NCBI RefSeq assembly: GCF_029109325.1
Contig: NZ_JAQKQJ010000014.1
Location: 62,001 to 126,000 of the forward strand
Length of the DNA stretch: 64,000 nucleotides
Direction: 5' to 3'
From: Nodosilinea sp. PGN35
GTDB lineage: Bacteria > Cyanobacteriota > Cyanobacteriia > Phormidesmidales > Phormidesmidaceae
Shown here piece by piece: positions 45,001 to 53,442 of this stretch. Both the position numbers and the translations under genes were made by a program. Below the pieces are notes generated by a model. That model searched no databases. It was not told where the DNA came from and saw nothing but the letters and a program-made list of their open reading frames with translations. Numbering within the stretch: the stretch's first letter is position 1; the number at the start of each line of letters is the position of its first letter.

Positions 45001-46237
45001 AGCTGCCGTCGGCGTAGAGGCGAAAGCTGGCGATCGCGGCGATCGCGCTGTCTAAAATACCGCTGAGCTTGGCCTCTGACGCCTTGAGGGACAGCTCCAG
45101 CCGCTTACGCTCTGTCACATCGCTAAAGGTGACGCTGAGCTGTCCGCTGCCGGGGGTGCCCACGGGCTTAAACGATGTTGAAAACCAGCGGTCGATGGGC
45201 GCAGCGTACTCCTCTAGGTGCACGGCCTCGCCGCCAAACCCCACCCGACCCACAGTGTCAAACCACACCTCCGCCAGCCCCGGCAGCACCTGCCGCGCCC
45301 GCTGCCCAATCACCTGCTGGCGGGCAACCCCCGTGACCCGCTCAAAGGCCGGATTCACCTCAGTGTACAAAAAGTCAAAGCTGCCGTCGGCGCAGCGCAG
45401 CGCCTCGCCAATCAAAAACGCCTCGTCAATGCTCGAAAACAGCCGCCGGTACTTCTCTTCCGACTCTTGCAGGGCCAGGGTGGTCTGCATGCGTTCGCTG
45501 ATGTCTAGCACCGAGCCAATGTAGCCCTCAAATCGGCCCCCTACGCCCAGCCAGGGGCGAGCCGCGTCGAGCATCCAGCGGTACTCGCCGTCGCGGCGGC
45601 GCAGGCGGTACTCCAGCCGAAACTCCTGCTGGCGCTCGGTGGCGGCCAGAAACGCGGCCTTGGCGCTGGCGCGATCGTCGGCATGGACGGCCGCTAGCCA
45701 GCCCAGGCCCAGGCTGGCGGCCTCGCTCTGACCGGTAAACTCGTACCAGCTGCGGCTCAGGTAGGTGCAGTGGCCAGTGGCATCGCTGACCCACACCATC
45801 ACCGGAGCGTAGTCAGCCATGCTGCGAAAGCGGGCTTCGCTGCGCGCCAGCTCCGCCACGGGGCTGATCGCAGCGGTGGGCTGCCCCAGCAGAGCGCTGA
45901 TCCGCCCGATCAGCTCCATTGCGTCTACGGGTTTGAGCAGGGTTGCTGTGGCCCAGGGGGGAGACACCAGCGCAGCGGTGGTGAGCAGCAAAATAGGCGT
46001 CGGTGCCTGGCCCTGGGCCTGGCCACGCTGGCCCAGGGATCGCCCCAGCGCCCCATACTCAGCTTCCCCGTCCACTACGATCAAGTCGTAGCGGTGCTCC
46101 AGCACCCGCTGCAGTGCCCCGCTGCGATCGCAGGCTTCGCCGACGCCCACCACCTCCACTTCGCAAGCCACGCTGGCCAGCAGCAGCTTCAGCGCCTGGG
46201 CTACGATGGGTTCGTTTTCCAAAACCAGGAGTTTCAT
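42086..46237 (-). CDS. Multi-PAS hybrid histidine kinase
   Basis: A 1383-residue soluble sensor kinase. In order: an N-terminal receiver-like domain (KLLVLENEPIVAQALKLLL, with a degenerate acidic pocket), about seven PAS/PAC modules (recurrent WRNLTERK-like joins such as DITERKQLERDRERF and GRDITERKAAERKI), a HisKA with His in RLASGIAHDLNN, an ATPase domain (ADTGTGIDPD; GTGLGLATVLGI), and a C-terminal receiver with Asp in LVVVDMMMPGMDG. No membrane segment is seen, so it senses cytoplasmic signals. The ATG at 46237 fits the receiver start better than 46333. No cognate regulator is next to it. Confidence 0.93.
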   Translation of the reverse strand: MKLLVLENEPIVAQALKLLLASVACEVEVVGVGEACDRSGALQRVLEHRYDLIVVDGEAEYGALGRSLGQRGQAQGQAPTPILLLTTAALVSPPWATATLLKPVDAMELIGRISALLGQPTAAISPVAELARSEARFRSMADYAPVMVWVSDATGHCTYLSRSWYEFTGQSEAASLGLGWLAAVHADDRASAKAAFLAATERQQEFRLEYRLRRRDGEYRWMLDAARPWLGVGGRFEGYIGSVLDISERMQTTLALQESEEKYRRLFSSIDEAFLIGEALRCADGSFDFLYTEVNPAFERVTGVARQQVIGQRARQVLPGLAEVWFDTVGRVGFGGEAVHLEEYAAPIDRWFSTSFKPVGTPGSGQLSVTFSDVTERKRLELSLKASEAKLSGILDSAIAAIASFRLYADGSWEHEYWSAGCEQLFGYPRRVYADRQFWLAQVHPDDRDRVIMPLFKDFFAGGQTTAEYRFRHQDGTLHWFHSDFASRNIAEGCWVVTSVNYDITERKQLERDRERFLAVGSDLQVITDRNGYFHWVSPTFEQALGWTVAEMTAIPWSDFVHPDDLAASADEITELFKGRDTFAFENRYRHRDGTYRWLLWKARLYPDDQRVYGGAIDITERKRSEASLRESEEKYRLLFNSMDEGFCVIEMLFAGDRPIDYRFLDINPTFAQQTGLVDAKGKRIRELVPNLETHWFEILGRVAVTGEPVRFEDYAAAMERWFDVFGFRFGAPELRQVAVLFRNVTERRRADAALKESERKLRAVFDSTFEFIGLLKTDGTVLDVNRTALNVIAATPEAVVGQPFWLTPWWNHFPEQRERLRLAIGRAAQGETVRMENQHIWADGSTAWVDFSIKPVLDEQGQVIMLVPEGRDITERKAAERKIREQAALLDIASDAITVRDLNHRLLYWNQGAERLYGFEAAEALGHKAYNLLHSEVAHHGEMMPTLLEQGEWRGELDKRTKTGRAITVATRWTLVNDEAGQAKFILSVETDITEKKTLEAQFYQAQRVESLGRLASGIAHDLNNVFTPIVTIAQLLRLTQRHLSDKAQDHLRLLEESAKRGASMVQQILSITRSSSGTRTEVNLGPLLQDLGNILQQSLPKHIDLRLPERSLAPDQALWVSADPTHLHQVLMNLCVNARDAMPTGGTLTISAELVTVDTALAQAHLDAQAGQYVRLTVADTGTGIDPDLCDRIFDPFFTTKAPGQGTGLGLATVLGIVKASDGFVRVVSEVGQGTHMQVYLPALPQPEASAAPAAPWPLAPQQGQGERLLIVEDDASVQHSVRSLLLSYNYSVVVANNGLEALDCYTSQPAHLVVVDMMMPGMDGITLIQQLKAMQPSVKIIATSGLPTYQAAALAAGASAFLLKPYDLSDLLDSIAAQLR

Positions 46238-46444
46238 TGGGTTAGTCCACGAACAGTCCACGACTACAGAAGGGTCTTTCCAAATCCTAAGAAAATCGAG
46301 GGGCGATGGCGGAGAAAATTGGCCGTTTCGCAACCAAAGCGCCGCTCTTCACGAAGAAACATTGAGGCGAGCTGCCCTGACTGCATCAGGCGACCCCGGC
46401 TGAGCCCCCGCCCAAACCCTAAGCTCAATCTCTCCTACAGCTGA

Positions 46445-46547
46445 TATAGCCATAGTCACCTGGGTTAGGACAATCAGAAGCCTGAGAAGCGTTTGAACGT
46501 TTAAACGTTTCTAGAAAACTGTCTTCACCAGACTGGCTACAGCTATA
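46445..46547. repeat. Palindromic repeat family, copy F (complete)
   Basis: 103 bp, from TATAGCCATAGTCACCTGGG to AGACTGGCTACAGCTATA, with core GTTTGAACGTTTAAACGTTT. It lies between the divergent kinase and mazG. With the preceding sequence it makes up the 361-bp gap between those genes, in which no gene is supported. Confidence 0.85.
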
Positions 46548-46598
46548 CCCGTGTCATCATGCTGAGTCATGAGCTGAGTTTCAACCGGAATCAACGCT

Positions 46599-47432
46599 AT
46601 GCAAGACAGCCCCCTATCTGCACCCCGCGCCGCCATTCTCGCTGCCCTAGAGCGACTGATCGACGTGATTGCCCAACTGCGCCACCCCGCCACCGGCTGC
46701 CCGTGGGATTTAGCCCAAACCCCCACCAGCCTGATTCCCTACGTAATCGAAGAAGCCTACGAAGTGGTGGATGCCATTCAGGGGGGAGACCAGGGGGCGA
46801 TCGCCGAAGAACTCGGTGACCTGCTGCTCCAGGTGGTGCTCCAGGCCCAGGTGGCCAGCGACAATGGCGACTTTGACCTGGGCACCGTGGCCACGGGCAT
46901 CGCCGACAAGCTGGTGCGCCGCCACCCCCACATCTTTGGCGACGCCCCTGGGGCCACCCCCGAGGAAGTCAGCCAAAACTGGGAGCGCATCAAGGCCGAA
47001 GAGAAAGGCATTCCCCACGACCCGGCCAAACTCACCCCCAAGCTAACCAAGTACAGCCGCACCCTGCCGCCGCTGATGGCCGCCAGCAAAATCTCTGTCA
47101 AAGCCGCCAAAGCCGGGTTCGAATGGGCCGCCATTGACGGCGTGTGGGACAAGTTTCACGAAGAGCTAGACGAGTTTCGTACAGCCCTGGCGCAGGAACC
47201 CAAAGCCAACCAGCAGGCAGAGCTGGGCGACCTGCTGTTCACCCTGGTAAACCTGGCTCGCTGGTACGACCTCGACCCCTCCGAGGCGCTGCAGAGCACC
47301 AACCGTCGCTTTATCCAGCGTTTTGAACTGGTGGAGGCGGTGGCCGAGAAGCCCTTAGGTGAGTACGGCATTGATGAGCTAGAGGCGCTGTGGCAAAAGG
47401 CAAAGGCGCAGCTGGCCAGGCCTGAGGATTGA
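46599..47432 (+). CDS. mazG: Nucleoside triphosphate pyrophosphohydrolase MazG
   Basis: A 277-residue protein with two MazG folds. The first has the NTPase metal-binding helix EEAYEVVDAIQGGD, then EELGDLLLQVVLQAQ. The second is HEELDEFRTALAQEPKANQQ followed by AELGDLLFTLVNLAR. It hydrolyses canonical and damaged NTPs to NMPs and pyrophosphate. The length matches full-size bacterial MazG. Confidence 0.95.
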   Translation: MQDSPLSAPRAAILAALERLIDVIAQLRHPATGCPWDLAQTPTSLIPYVIEEAYEVVDAIQGGDQGAIAEELGDLLLQVVLQAQVASDNGDFDLGTVATGIADKLVRRHPHIFGDAPGATPEEVSQNWERIKAEEKGIPHDPAKLTPKLTKYSRTLPPLMAASKISVKAAKAGFEWAAIDGVWDKFHEELDEFRTALAQEPKANQQAELGDLLFTLVNLARWYDLDPSEALQSTNRRFIQRFELVEAVAEKPLGEYGIDELEALWQKAKAQLARPED

Positions 47433-47462
47433 GGCCTCTGGATTGAAGCTGAGGTGAAAGAT

Positions 47463-47481
47463 GGGCACTGCCCACCCTACA
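47463..47481. repeat. REP-type palindrome TGGGCACTGCCCACCCTAC
   Basis: It follows the mazG stop by about 30 bases and matches the palindrome at 8631-8672 except for the centre. It may form a terminator hairpin. Confidence 0.45.
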
Positions 47482-47556
47482 GTAGCTTCTTGTGCGATAG
47501 CCGCCCCGGCTGTCCAGTGATTGCCAAAACCGCCAATTCAAAATCCAAACTTGGCA

Positions 47557-47775
47557 TTACCGAGGCGCGTCGGGCTTGTAATAATCGTTAGGGCTTGCCT
47601 TTTGGCTGCCGCCGTCGCGGTTGATGCAGCCGGGCTTTTCGACGTAGCGGCAGACCCGCGCGTAGAGGCGGGCGCGGGTGCCAGGCGGGCCAGCGGAGAA
47701 CAGTACGCGATCGCCCCCTACCATGCCCACCAAAATTTTGACGCCGCACACGGGGCAAGTTTTAGGAGCAGCCAT
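47557..47775 (-). CDS. Small cysteine-rich protein, cyanobacterial conserved
   Basis: A 72-residue protein with a CPVCG knuckle near residue 7 and further Cys at the middle (RVCRYVEKPGCINRD), a likely zinc ribbon. The middle MVGGDRVLFSAGPPGTRARL is the kind of strongly constrained sequence seen in conserved cyanobacterial hypotheticals. No function is known to me. It stands alone between mazG and the AT-richer island. Confidence 0.72.
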   Translation of the reverse strand: MAAPKTCPVCGVKILVGMVGGDRVLFSAGPPGTRARLYARVCRYVEKPGCINRDGGSQKASPNDYYKPDAPR

Positions 47776-47871
47776 AGGAAAACCTCTATTGACCTGGGAG
47801 AATTTTACCCCGTTGCCAGGTCGGTGAGGGGCAGAGATTGTAGGCGCGGCAGGTTGTCTTACTCTGGTGTC

Positions 47872-50538
47872 TTATGCTGGGGGCTTGAAAATGGGCTTGA
47901 GAAAATCACCGGATCTAATCAGCAATGCGATCGGATGATGGCCGCCATCGCCCTTTGAAGCCTCGCGATACCAAACATCCCAAATATGGCCGGAGCAGGT
48001 ATTGAACTGGTAAGCGACCTGGTGCCAGCTGCGGACAGCGGCCTGCTTTTTGAGATCAAACAAAAGGTTGACCACTTCTGAGGCGACGGCATTGTTGAGG
48101 GGATTTAGGCGGGTGAGCTTTCTTTTTTTGGTTCTGTTCTCCTCCGGCTCCCAAAGAACTTGAAAAATATCCTTCAGCTCACGCTCAATGGCGCTGTCCC
48201 CCAGCTGCTCAGCACACCGAGAGATATTATAAAGGTTGTCGGCTATGCGGCGAGCCAGCCCTAGCCACAGAGCCCCTTTCAAACCCTCTAAGGAGCTGAT
48301 AATGCCCCTGTCGGGGCGACTGTCTAACAGTAAGGAACACTCTCCTTCTAGCAGGTGAATCTCAGACAGCGAAGCCTGTTGAAAGGCCGCTCTCTGGCCA
48401 ATGTGCAAATTTTCTTCAACCAGCGATCGGGCCATGCCAATTAGCTCCTCAACTTTGTCGCGATCGCCAAGCCGCACCTGCACACGGCCTGCGAGAGCCA
48501 GACACCGGGCAGATTTTTGAGCAAAACCAATTCGTGAATAGTAATGACTGGCCTTCAGAAAGTAGCCATAGGCTTGGGTGAGATCAGCCTTTGTTTTGCC
48601 CAGATAAAATAGCCAGCGCCCAGCAATAGAGTGCACCGTCCCCAGACTTTGGTAAACGTCAATATCTGGGCCACAAGAAAATCTCAGACATTGCTCTGGA
48701 ACAGTGTTGCCTGCTGCTAAAAAATGATTAATTTCATCCTTGGCTGTCTCCACAAACTGGCTCCAGTAGGCAATGCCAACCTGAAAAAGCTTTGGTTTTC
48801 TACCCATGGATAGCTCTGCCAAAAGCTCTTCAGCCGTAAAAAATAACAGCAGAGGTTTCAAGGTCGTCTCTAGAACAGGCTCTTCGAAAGTTTTTTGGAT
48901 TTCCTTAGCAGTTTTCCTAGCTCTATCTAGTTTGCCGTGCATGGTCATCAGCCGCAGCTCATGGAGCTTAGCTAAAATATAGATCCTGAAAAGCCCAATC
49001 GAAAGGGTTGACCACAGCGTAAACTTATCTTCTTTAGGGATTATGGTATCTAGATAAACCATAGCTTCTTGGGCGATCCCCGAGAGTTTTTCGGCAGTTG
49101 TGATTTGTTTAGAAGTCGTTAGAGTTTTTACCTCATCCAAGAATTGATAGTTGAAAAAATAACCTCTAGTCTGTTTAAGCTTTTCTTGGAGGCAGCTCAA
49201 CTCAACAACAACTTTCATATGGTCTGCTTCACCAATACCATTGAGATGAAATCGGTTAAATAGCCATTTTTCAGCCGCCTCTAACAGAGATTGAATGGCT
49301 GTCTTCATAAAATCTCTGTCAACCCAACTGCCCTGAACATGGGTTGAGCTGTCTTTAAAGCCAAGGGATGTAGTGCATTTGACCAAGGCTCCGACCTCTG
49401 ACCCGAGAGCCTGGGGATCTATGTGCAGGCTTTCCAGGCCATTGTGCAGCCCTAAATGGAGTGCCACCGCATGAATGGCGGTACCGATGACAGTACCGCA
49501 GTTGATATAGTTGAATTTAATCACCCTAGTCTCCTGGGTCGCCGCTGTAGGGCTAGAGTAGCTACAGGTAATTACAGAATCTATAATAGGGGGAAACTGC
49601 ATCTCTCCAGCTTTGATCTCAGCGCTGGAAATAATGCCCAGCTCTTTTTCCGCTAAAAAAGATGCTTGCCTAATATCATCACCAATAAATTTTGAGACGA
49701 TTTTCTGAGTCAGCGAAAAAGATACGGATCGAAAATCAAGATTAACTACTCTGAGTTTCAAGCTGGCGCGCTCTGAGCGGCTAACCTCATTGGACAAAAT
49801 GGTGGAAAAAAGGCCTAGAGCTTCAGTGCTGCTGAGATTGCTGCGATGGCCTTCCCACAGAATTCGGCTACAGGCTCTTGAATATTTCCCTGCCAATATG
49901 TTTCTAAACTCAGGATCTAGTGTGGGGTTTTTGCTGAGGGTGTCGGCGACCGTTTGCGAGGGCTTTAAATCAGCAGAAATATGTAACCCGATGGTTTTAA
50001 CCACTTCTTCAAAATACCGCTGCGTCACCTGCATAAATGAGTCGAAGTCCAACAGGTTGTTGTCTAGCAAAATAGCTACCTGCAACAGCTGTGGATAGCG
50101 CTCTGGGGAAATGCCGATCCACTTTACCTGCTGGGGTAAGTACCCGGCAGCAATGAGCAGTTCGTCAGGCCCGCGCTCTTTTAAAAGCTGTCGGTTTTGA
50201 ATAGCCCTGGCTCGAATCTCCTCCGAAGATCGGTTCTCAGGATCGTCGGGGGTGCGCCGGTATTGCTTAGTGATCTTGTCTGAGTCGATCTTTTCGGGTT
50301 TGGTTAGCTCTTCCCAAAGGCCATACACCTTGGCCGGGGTAATTGGCGGCAGGAGAATGTTGTGTCCTTCCGCATGAATAAATTTGATCATGACGGGTCT
50401 GCTAATTTTGAGACCCGCAGAAAGCTCTGTAATATCCGTGCGGAGGTCATGGATGTAGCTTTTTAATCGGGTTTGAAAGGTTCTTGCGGTGTTGGCGTCT
50501 AGATCGAACTGCTCAGATAGATTGTGCTTTGAGGACAT
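47872..50538 (-). CDS. Large protein of unknown function with HTH-like N-terminus
   Basis: An 888-residue soluble protein I do not recognise. Residues ~15-65 look like a helix-turn-helix or XRE-type module (LSAGLKISRPVMIKFIHAEG; ITPAKVYGLWEEL). The C-terminal third (AYGYFLKASHYYSRIGFAQK; CLALAGRVQVRLGDRDKVEE) reads as degenerate TPR-like helices. There are no catalytic motifs. The ATG at 50538 follows CGGAG by seven bases. The DNA is visibly AT-richer than its neighbours and poor in GCGATCGC sites, suggesting acquired DNA. A regulator with a TPR sensor region is a guess. Confidence 0.8.
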   Translation of the reverse strand: MSSKHNLSEQFDLDANTARTFQTRLKSYIHDLRTDITELSAGLKISRPVMIKFIHAEGHNILLPPITPAKVYGLWEELTKPEKIDSDKITKQYRRTPDDPENRSSEEIRARAIQNRQLLKERGPDELLIAAGYLPQQVKWIGISPERYPQLLQVAILLDNNLLDFDSFMQVTQRYFEEVVKTIGLHISADLKPSQTVADTLSKNPTLDPEFRNILAGKYSRACSRILWEGHRSNLSSTEALGLFSTILSNEVSRSERASLKLRVVNLDFRSVSFSLTQKIVSKFIGDDIRQASFLAEKELGIISSAEIKAGEMQFPPIIDSVITCSYSSPTAATQETRVIKFNYINCGTVIGTAIHAVALHLGLHNGLESLHIDPQALGSEVGALVKCTTSLGFKDSSTHVQGSWVDRDFMKTAIQSLLEAAEKWLFNRFHLNGIGEADHMKVVVELSCLQEKLKQTRGYFFNYQFLDEVKTLTTSKQITTAEKLSGIAQEAMVYLDTIIPKEDKFTLWSTLSIGLFRIYILAKLHELRLMTMHGKLDRARKTAKEIQKTFEEPVLETTLKPLLLFFTAEELLAELSMGRKPKLFQVGIAYWSQFVETAKDEINHFLAAGNTVPEQCLRFSCGPDIDVYQSLGTVHSIAGRWLFYLGKTKADLTQAYGYFLKASHYYSRIGFAQKSARCLALAGRVQVRLGDRDKVEELIGMARSLVEENLHIGQRAAFQQASLSEIHLLEGECSLLLDSRPDRGIISSLEGLKGALWLGLARRIADNLYNISRCAEQLGDSAIERELKDIFQVLWEPEENRTKKRKLTRLNPLNNAVASEVVNLLFDLKKQAAVRSWHQVAYQFNTCSGHIWDVWYREASKGDGGHHPIALLIRSGDFLKPIFKPPA

Positions 50539-50862
50539 GGCAGACTCCGTGGGGGTACTAGCAGTGCGGTAGCCTTTAGAACATTGACTCGGTGTAAATT
50601 GAATTGACAGTTGTTTGCTGATTTTTTGACGGCTATCCAAAGCCTAAATTTAAAGCCCTTTTCTGGCAAGGGTTTCGAGATGGTACACGTAAACTATAGA
50701 AATTTTTCTCTCTATTCCTGTAAACGCGTGCTAATTTCGTCTTAGGTCAGCGGTAAGGCTGCCACTGTCTGAGCATAGCTGTGGGTGAGGTGGGCGGAGT
50801 CGAGCGCGGCTCTGCGATGAGATTGAGGTCAGCGTTCATACACCTTAGTCGTGGAGGGCATT
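50539..50862. promoter_or_regulatory. Divergent AT-rich intergenic region
   Basis: It lies between the divergent 888-residue gene and the peptidoglycan-binding gene. It must hold both promoters. Candidates such as TTGACAG near 50608 exist but no full promoter is convincing. No gene is supported. Confidence 0.35.
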
Positions 50863-51711
50863 ATGTTCCCCAACCCGTTGTCGTACCTGTCTCGAGTTGT
50901 GCTGGGTTTAGTGATGCCCAAAGTAAGTGAAATTGAGCCCCCAGTAATGCAGTGTTTGGTGAATCGTCCAAACCTCTATCGAGGAATTTCTGCGGAAGTG
51001 CTCAGGATTGCCATACTTGAGTTGCAGAGTAAGCTCGTGGAGCAGGGCTATGAGGTTGGGCAAAAAGGAGTTTACGACCTCAAGACTGAAGCGGCGGTGC
51101 GGCAGTTTCAGGAGCAAAAGGGCTTGCTGATTGACGGCAAGGTCGGCTCCTTGACTTGGAGTGCTCTGCTCTATGTTTCTCTATCCCTAGAGGTACCTAG
51201 AACGCCAAAGGTGGTTGAAGACATTAAATTTCTCCAGTCCATTCTACACAGAGAGGGCTTTTTGAAGGAGGTCAATGGCCACTTTGATCCAACAACGCAG
51301 TGGGCGGTTCAGCGCTTTCAGCAGTCCCAGGGACTGGTGGCAGATGGCCAATGTGGCCCTAGAACTTGGTCTGTTTTGCTTGGCCAACGGACTAGCCCCG
51401 CCTCTCGCAGTGAAATTAGGATGCAGGTTCTAGAGCATCTAGATGGTTTTTTTTGGGAGCAAATGCTGATCATCATTTTTATTGCAGCGGGGATGCATGT
51501 CAATCCTCTAAACCAGGCAGAGGACATCTCTCTGCTAAAGTCGCTGATTGTTTCCTACGCGCTAACCTGGATTGGCCCCCTGGCTCTCGATCAGATCTTT
51601 GAGCGGTTTCCCATTGCCAAACGGTTTCCTTTATTTCGCTTTGCTCCCTACGTCGCCATTGGCTTGATATGGCGTGAATTGATCGGCCACATCCTCAAGT
51701 TTTCCAGTTAG
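50863..51711 (+). CDS. Peptidoglycan-binding membrane protein
   Basis: A 282-residue protein with two PG_binding_1 modules: ELQSKLVEQGYEVGQKGVYD to VGSLTWSALL, and FLQSILHREGFLKEVNGHFD to CGPRTWSVLL. Three C-terminal hydrophobic segments follow (MLIIIFIAAGMHV; IVSYALTWIGPLAL; FAPYVAIGLIWREL). It probably ties a membrane to the cell wall. GGAGG lies six bases before the ATG at 50863, preferred to the GTG at 50851. It lies in the AT-richer island and precedes an NfeD-like gene on the same strand. Confidence 0.82.
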   Translation: MFPNPLSYLSRVVLGLVMPKVSEIEPPVMQCLVNRPNLYRGISAEVLRIAILELQSKLVEQGYEVGQKGVYDLKTEAAVRQFQEQKGLLIDGKVGSLTWSALLYVSLSLEVPRTPKVVEDIKFLQSILHREGFLKEVNGHFDPTTQWAVQRFQQSQGLVADGQCGPRTWSVLLGQRTSPASRSEIRMQVLEHLDGFFWEQMLIIIFIAAGMHVNPLNQAEDISLLKSLIVSYALTWIGPLALDQIFERFPIAKRFPLFRFAPYVAIGLIWRELIGHILKFSS

Positions 51712-51760
51712 CTGACGGTCGTTCAAGTACAGATTGTTTTTGATTCGCAGGAGATTTCTG

Positions 51761-51982
51761 ATGAGCCCTTTTGACCCTCTTTCTCCGGAGTATTTTATGA
51801 TTCCTGCCCAGGGAATTGTCATTGAGGCGATTGCTTTGGGATGCAATGGCCAGGTGAAGTTTAAGTCATCGTATTGGCAGGCTCAGTTGACTCAGCATGG
51901 TTCAGGGTCTTCTTTGCAGCCCGGTAGCCTGGTTGACGTTGTGGGGCGGGTGGGCAATACGCTTTTGGTCAAAGCGAGGTGA
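51761..51982 (+). CDS. NfeD-like small beta-barrel protein
   Basis: A 73-residue protein matching the soluble OB-fold domain of NfeD: GQVKFKSSYWQAQLTQHGSG followed by LQPGSLVDVVGRVGNTLLVKA. Most NfeD proteins carry membrane helices and partner with a stomatin-type protein; this one is only the soluble domain. AGGAG lies seven bases before the ATG at 51761. The stop overlaps the convergent cofG by 14 bases. It may be co-transcribed with the peptidoglycan-binding gene 50 bases upstream. Confidence 0.75.
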   Translation: MSPFDPLSPEYFMIPAQGIVIEAIALGCNGQVKFKSSYWQAQLTQHGSGSSLQPGSLVDVVGRVGNTLLVKAR

Positions 51983-53024
51983 TTTCTATGTCACCAGGAG
52001 AGCCGGACGGGCTGTTTAGGCGCTCTCGCCAACTGCGGACTGGGGCTCTAAGGGAATGGGGTAGCCAGCTGTCGTACTGAGGATAGACGGGCAGGCGGAG
52101 CTGAAGCTGCCAGCCAGCGGGGGCGATCGCATCTCTCAATAAATCCGGTGTGGGGTGGTCGTAGTCGGGGTTCACCTCATCCACCGGGCTAATGCCGCCC
52201 AGATCCCTCGCGCCTGCGGTCAAACAATCTAGCAATCCTTTAAGACTCACCAGGTTGGGCGGAATCTGAAGGGCAACGTCCGGAGGAAGCCATTCCCTCG
52301 CCAGCTGTACAGCTCTGATCAAGGCCGCTTCATCGAGGGCTGTACCCCGCTGGCTTTGCTGCTGACCGGGGCGGTGGGGTTGCAGAATCACCTCTTGAAT
52401 GTGGCCGTAGCGGGCTTGCAAAGCGGCGATCGCCCGCAGCGAATCCAACCAGTCGGCCTCCTTCTCCCCCAGCCCCAGCAGTAGCCCGGTGGTAAAAGGA
52501 ATAGCCAACTCTCCTGCCCACTCCAGCTGCTGAAGACGCACCTCCGGCCGCTTGCTGGGGGCGTGGCGGTGGACGGTCTCCAGCAGGCGAGGCGTCACCT
52601 GCTCTACCATCAGGCCCATGGAGACATTCACCTGCTTGAGCTGCGCCATTTCGCTGCGGCTCAGGGGGCCGACGTTCGTGTGGGGCAGCAGGCCAGCCTC
52701 CAGGGCCAGCTCGCAAATGCGGTAGATGTGGTGCAGCCAGGCGGCCCGGCGAGGGCTGTGGGGGGCCACTTCGCCACTGAGCACTAAAATTTCGCAGACA
52801 CCTCGGCGCTTGAGAGCCGGTAGCTGTTGGGCCACATCCCCTAAGCTCAGCCAGGGCGACTGGCCCGGATCGGTGCGAAAGTTGCAGTAGGTGCAGCGGT
52901 TAAAGCACTCGTAGGTAGGCACCAAAGTGTGGGCGCGGCTGTAGGTTATTTGCTGCTGCTCCCCGGTTTTAACGACCTTCGAAGAGGAAATACTGCTGCA
53001 CCCATGCCTCCGAGTTTGCCCCAT
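51969..53024 (-). CDS. cofG: FO synthase subunit 1 (7,8-didemethyl-8-hydroxy-5-deazariboflavin synthase)
   Basis: A 351-residue radical SAM enzyme. The [4Fe-4S] motif CFNRCTYC is at about residues 40-47. The region after it (PWLSLGDVAQQLPALKRRGV; LVLSGEVAPHSP) matches CofG. With CofH it makes the deazaflavin FO, which in cyanobacteria serves as antenna of some DNA photolyases. cofH is not in this window. The start is the ATG at 53024. Confidence 0.93.
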   Translation of the reverse strand: MGQTRRHGCSSISSSKVVKTGEQQQITYSRAHTLVPTYECFNRCTYCNFRTDPGQSPWLSLGDVAQQLPALKRRGVCEILVLSGEVAPHSPRRAAWLHHIYRICELALEAGLLPHTNVGPLSRSEMAQLKQVNVSMGLMVEQVTPRLLETVHRHAPSKRPEVRLQQLEWAGELAIPFTTGLLLGLGEKEADWLDSLRAIAALQARYGHIQEVILQPHRPGQQQSQRGTALDEAALIRAVQLAREWLPPDVALQIPPNLVSLKGLLDCLTAGARDLGGISPVDEVNPDYDHPTPDLLRDAIAPAGWQLQLRLPVYPQYDSWLPHSLRAPVRSWRERLNSPSGSPGDIEITSL

Positions 53025-53049
53025 GCCACGGCCCTTCTGCCTTACTCTG

Positions 53050-53442
53050 CTAGTGTACGGGGGGTTCTGCCACAGGTGTGATTACGGTTTCCACCGGAAA
53101 GCCTGCCGCCTTCCAGGCCGCCACCCCACCGCGCACGATCGCCACCCGAGAAAACCCGGCCCCGCGCAGCCGGTCAGCCACCGCTGTCGCCTCGTCGTCG
53201 GTGTTGCTGTAAATATAGAGATCGCGGGTCACCTCAAAACAATTGGCAGCCGTGGCGAGCAGTGAGTCGGTGGGCATGGAGATAGCGCCGGTAATATGGC
53301 TCTGATTGAACTCGGCGCGATCGCGCACATCGATGATAGTCAGCGCTGGCTCGCCCCAGTCGAGCCGCTCCTTGAGGTCATAGACGCGGGACTCTGGCCG
53401 TAGCGGCGAAGGCTTAGGAAGCAGGCCAAACAGACGATTCAT
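53050..53442 (-). CDS. Rhodanese-like domain protein, probably non-catalytic
   Basis: A 130-residue single rhodanese domain: IIDVRDRAEFNQSHITGAIS, then LYIYSNTDDEATAVADRLRG and IVRGGVAAWKAAGFP. At the active-site loop the usual Cys is replaced by Ser (IYSNTDDE), so sulfur transfer is unlikely and a binding or sensing role is more plausible. It lies 25 bases upstream (in gene order) of the cofG start region on the same strand, so they may be co-transcribed. The ATG at 53442 is used; codons up to 53556 look non-coding. Confidence 0.85.
   Translation of the reverse strand: MNRLFGLLPKPSPLRPESRVYDLKERLDWGEPALTIIDVRDRAEFNQSHITGAISMPTDSLLATAANCFEVTRDLYIYSNTDDEATAVADRLRGAGFSRVAIVRGGVAAWKAAGFPVETVITPVAEPPVH

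Noticed and set aside
45770..46444. 224-codon + strand frame opposite the hybrid kinase
   Set aside because: It is a shadow of the kinase N-terminus and upstream region, with no ribosome-binding site or domain.
47110..47125. GGTTCGAAT resembling a tRNA T-loop
   Set aside because: It is inside mazG and has no cloverleaf around it; no tRNA gene is seen in the window.
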